From Frankiaceae bacterium (GTDB taxonomy: Bacteria; Actinomycetota; Actinomycetes; Mycobacteriales; SCTD01), in the NCBI GenBank assembly GCA_947479995.1, contig CANKBT010000202.1:1-5932 (forward strand): a DNA stretch of 5,932 nucleotides. The letters are read 5' to 3'. Shown piece after piece: positions 4,183 through 5,932 of this stretch; position 1 is the first letter of the stretch, and the number at the start of each line of letters is the position of its first letter. The notes under the pieces were generated by a model, which saw only the letters and a list, made by a program, of their open reading frames with translations, searched no databases and was not told the DNA's origin. The translations under genes and the position numbers were made by a program.

Positions 4183-5932
4183 ATGGCGTCGACGGGTCGA
4201 CGGGGCGGCGCGCGGCGCCTGCTCGGGGTGGTGGGCACCGCGGTGGTGCTCCTGGTCGGCGGCGCCGTCCCGGCCGCCGCGCACGACGAGCGCGCGTCGG
4301 TCTTCCCGCCCGGCACCGGCTCGACGCCGGCGTACCGGCCCTTCAGCGAGGCGACGCCGCGGCTGGTCGTCTGCAAGCCGGAGAGCGCGCAGCGGATCGC
4401 CGCGATCGCCGACCCGGCGCTGCGGGCGCTCAACCAGCGGCTGCTCGGCGAGTGCGGCTTCGCGCACCTGCAGGCGGCGGTCGACGCCGTGACCGTCCGC
4501 GGCACCAACCTCTACGTGCTGCCCGGGACCTACCGCGAGGAGCCGTCCTGGGACCCGCCGTGCACCGAGGGCTACGACGGGGGCGTCGTCGACTACCCGC
4601 TCGTCGTCAGCTGCGGCGAGGTCATCAACCTCGTGACGGTCGCCGGCGACAGCACCGTCGACACGCCCCAGGTGGACTGCAACCAGCTCTGCGACCTGCA
4701 GATCGAGGGCACGGGCGCGCAGAAGGAGGACGTCGTGCTCCGCGGCGGCTTCCGCGAGACGAGCAGCAGCGCCGACCCGGACGACCTGTGGGTCAAGCAC
4801 AACGGCCTCAAGGCCGACCGCGCCGACGGCTTCTACGTCCGCAACATGACCTTCGAGCTGTTCCGCGAGAACGCGCTCTACGTCCACGAGACCGACGGCT
4901 ACGTGGCCGACCGCATCAACGCCCGGCACAACGACCTGTACGGGATCCTGTCGTTCACCTCGGACCACGGGGTGATGAGCAACTGCGACACGTCGTACAA
5001 CGGCGACTCGGGCGTCTACCCGGGGTCGGCCGCGGACGTCAACGCGGCCAACCAGCGCACCGGCCCGCTCGACCGCTGGGCGGTCGAGGTCTTCGGCTGC
5101 CGCAGCCACCACAACGCCCTCGGCTTCTCCGGCACGGCCGGCAACTCGGTGTACTTCCACGACAACGAGGTCTTCGCCAACGCCGCCGGCTACGTGACCG
5201 ACTCCTTCGTCGGCGGCCACCCCGGCATGCCGCAGGACCACGCGTGGCTCACGCGGAACCGCATCCACGGCAACAACAGCAACTACTTCGAGCAGTTCGT
5301 GCACTCGGGGATCTGCTCCCGGCCGCTGCCCGAGCGCGGCTACGGCGAGGGCACCGTCTGCCCGGCGTTCCCCGTGCCGGTCGGCACCGGCGTGCTCATG
5401 GCCGGCGGCAACAGCAACTTCATCGACGGCAACGAGATCTACGACAACTGGCGCGCCGGCGCGATGCTGTTCTTCGTGCCGGGCGCCGTCCGCGGCGACT
5501 ACTCGCCGGCCGCGCAGCTCGACACCTCGAACGGCAACCACTACACGCGCAACCGGCTGGGCTTCCACCCCAGCGGGGCCGTGCAGCCGAACGGCGTCGA
5601 CTTCTCCTGGGACGAGCAGGGCGTCGGCAACTGCTGGCAGGACAACGTCTCCTCCACCGGCGCCGTCACCGAGGACACCGCGCTGCTCGGCCTGCCGGAC
5701 TGCGACTCGGGCGGCTCGATCTCGCCGGTGGGCAACGCCCTCCGGACGGCGGCCAACGCGCCGTGCGCCACCTACAACCGCGAGGACGAGCCCGACCCGG
5801 TCGGCTGCGACTGGTTCGACAGCCCCGTGCGCCCCGCGGCGCGCCAGGCAGCGCCCGGCGAGGAGGCGGCCCCGCCCGCCGGGCCGCCGGCCCCGGGCCC
5901 CGGGCAGGCGCCCGCCGGCCCGCGGGCCGGGC
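4183..5932 (+). CDS. Secreted right-handed parallel beta-helix protein (3' partial)
   Basis: An exported protein of unknown activity, open from ATG 4183 to the window end (583 codons, no stop). The start is firm: it is the only usual start codon after the upstream in-frame TGA (4141), and GGGGGGA sits 5 bp before it. Residues 1-33 are a signal peptide: Arg-rich n-region, hydrophobic core at about 13-29, and likely cleavage after PAAA (A33). The RR pair is a weak Tat candidate; Sec is more likely. HLQAAVDAV...NLYVLPGTYRE (95-119) is the usual entry strand of pectin-lyase-like beta-helices. About 175-480 shows PbH1-like coils with Asn turns, for example NDLYGILSFTSDHGVMSN (250-267), NSVYFHDNEVFAN (321-333) and NSNFIDGNEIYDN (410-422). 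There are 14 Cys between 64 and 542, compatible with disulfides outside the cell. From about 547 the sequence turns Pro/Ala/Gly-rich, like a wall-spanning linker. I see no recognisable catalytic set; a glycan lyase/hydrolase or a structural surface protein are both possible. Confidence 0.9.
   Translation, partial: MASTGRRGGARRLLGVVGTAVVLLVGGAVPAAAHDERASVFPPGTGSTPAYRPFSEATPRLVVCKPESAQRIAAIADPALRALNQRLLGECGFAHLQAAVDAVTVRGTNLYVLPGTYREEPSWDPPCTEGYDGGVVDYPLVVSCGEVINLVTVAGDSTVDTPQVDCNQLCDLQIEGTGAQKEDVVLRGGFRETSSSADPDDLWVKHNGLKADRADGFYVRNMTFELFRENALYVHETDGYVADRINARHNDLYGILSFTSDHGVMSNCDTSYNGDSGVYPGSAADVNAANQRTGPLDRWAVEVFGCRSHHNALGFSGTAGNSVYFHDNEVFANAAGYVTDSFVGGHPGMPQDHAWLTRNRIHGNNSNYFEQFVHSGICSRPLPERGYGEGTVCPAFPVPVGTGVLMAGGNSNFIDGNEIYDNWRAGAMLFFVPGAVRGDYSPAAQLDTSNGNHYTRNRLGFHPSGAVQPNGVDFSWDEQGVGNCWQDNVSSTGAVTEDTALLGLPDCDSGGSISPVGNALRTAANAPCATYNREDEPDPVGCDWFDSPVRPAARQAAPGEEAAPPAGPPAPGPGQAPAGPRAG
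4188..4203 (+). repeat. Perfect 8-bp tandem duplication in the signal-peptide start
   Basis: GTCGACGG occurs twice head to tail at 4188-4195 and 4196-4203, covering codons 2-7 of the beta-helix gene. Eight is not a multiple of three, so gain or loss of one unit would shift the frame straight after the start codon. The second copy creates GGT and CGA, two of the very few codons in this gene that do not end in G or C. Confidence 0.6.

Noticed and set aside
3682..5568. Minus-strand open frame of 628 codons opposite the beta-helix gene
   Set aside because: Val/Ala/Arg/Asp-rich low-complexity translation with no motif. The plus strand here has a ribosome binding site, signal peptide and beta-helix repeats, so this is a shadow.
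5881..5932. Terminator or replication-type palindrome in the GC-rich end
   Set aside because: It lies inside an open coding frame whose Pro/Ala/Gly codons alone generate G/C palindromes, so structure is not evidence of a separate element.

Overview
The window looks like chromosomal DNA of a high-GC Gram-positive bacterium, most likely an actinomycete (Actinomycetota). Nearly every third codon position in the four clear genes is G or C, GTG starts are frequent, and the proteins are typical of that phylum. The genus cannot be named from this stretch. Nothing suggests a mobile element, phage, CRISPR array, tRNA or rRNA.

Layout, left to right. (1) Bases 2-1051, plus strand: the C-terminal ~350 residues of an acetyl-CoA acetyltransferase-type thiolase; its N-terminus lies outside the window. 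(2) Bases 1052-1120: a short convergent spacer with a long perfect hairpin, probably a terminator serving both strands. (3) Bases 1121-1534, minus strand: a small 137-residue protein that I read tentatively as a DinB/maleylpyruvate isomerase-like helical protein with a possible three-His metal site. (4) Bases 1535-1616: a divergent promoter region with an 11-bp-spaced repeat of GTCACGTG and a hairpin over the ribosome binding site of the next gene. (5) Bases 1617-4060, plus strand: two paralogous CNNM/CBS (CorC/HlyC-family) membrane proteins whose genes overlap by 4 bp. The first is full length with a C-terminal CorC_HlyC domain; the second lacks that domain. (6) Bases 4061-4182: a spacer with a terminator-like hairpin and a possible 8-codon leader ORF inside a second hairpin. 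(7) Bases 4183 to the end, plus strand: a secreted right-handed parallel beta-helix protein with 14 cysteines and a Pro/Ala/Gly-rich C-terminal stretch, cut by the window end.

Functionally these are separate units: acyl-CoA metabolism, a small cytoplasmic protein of unclear role, a divalent-cation (probably Mg2+) transport pair, and an exported protein of unknown activity. The only convincing operon is the CNNM pair. The window is mostly ordinary. The parts most worth a second look are the beta-helix gene with its leader and start region, and the asymmetric CNNM pair. I found no clear evidence of a new multi-gene system.
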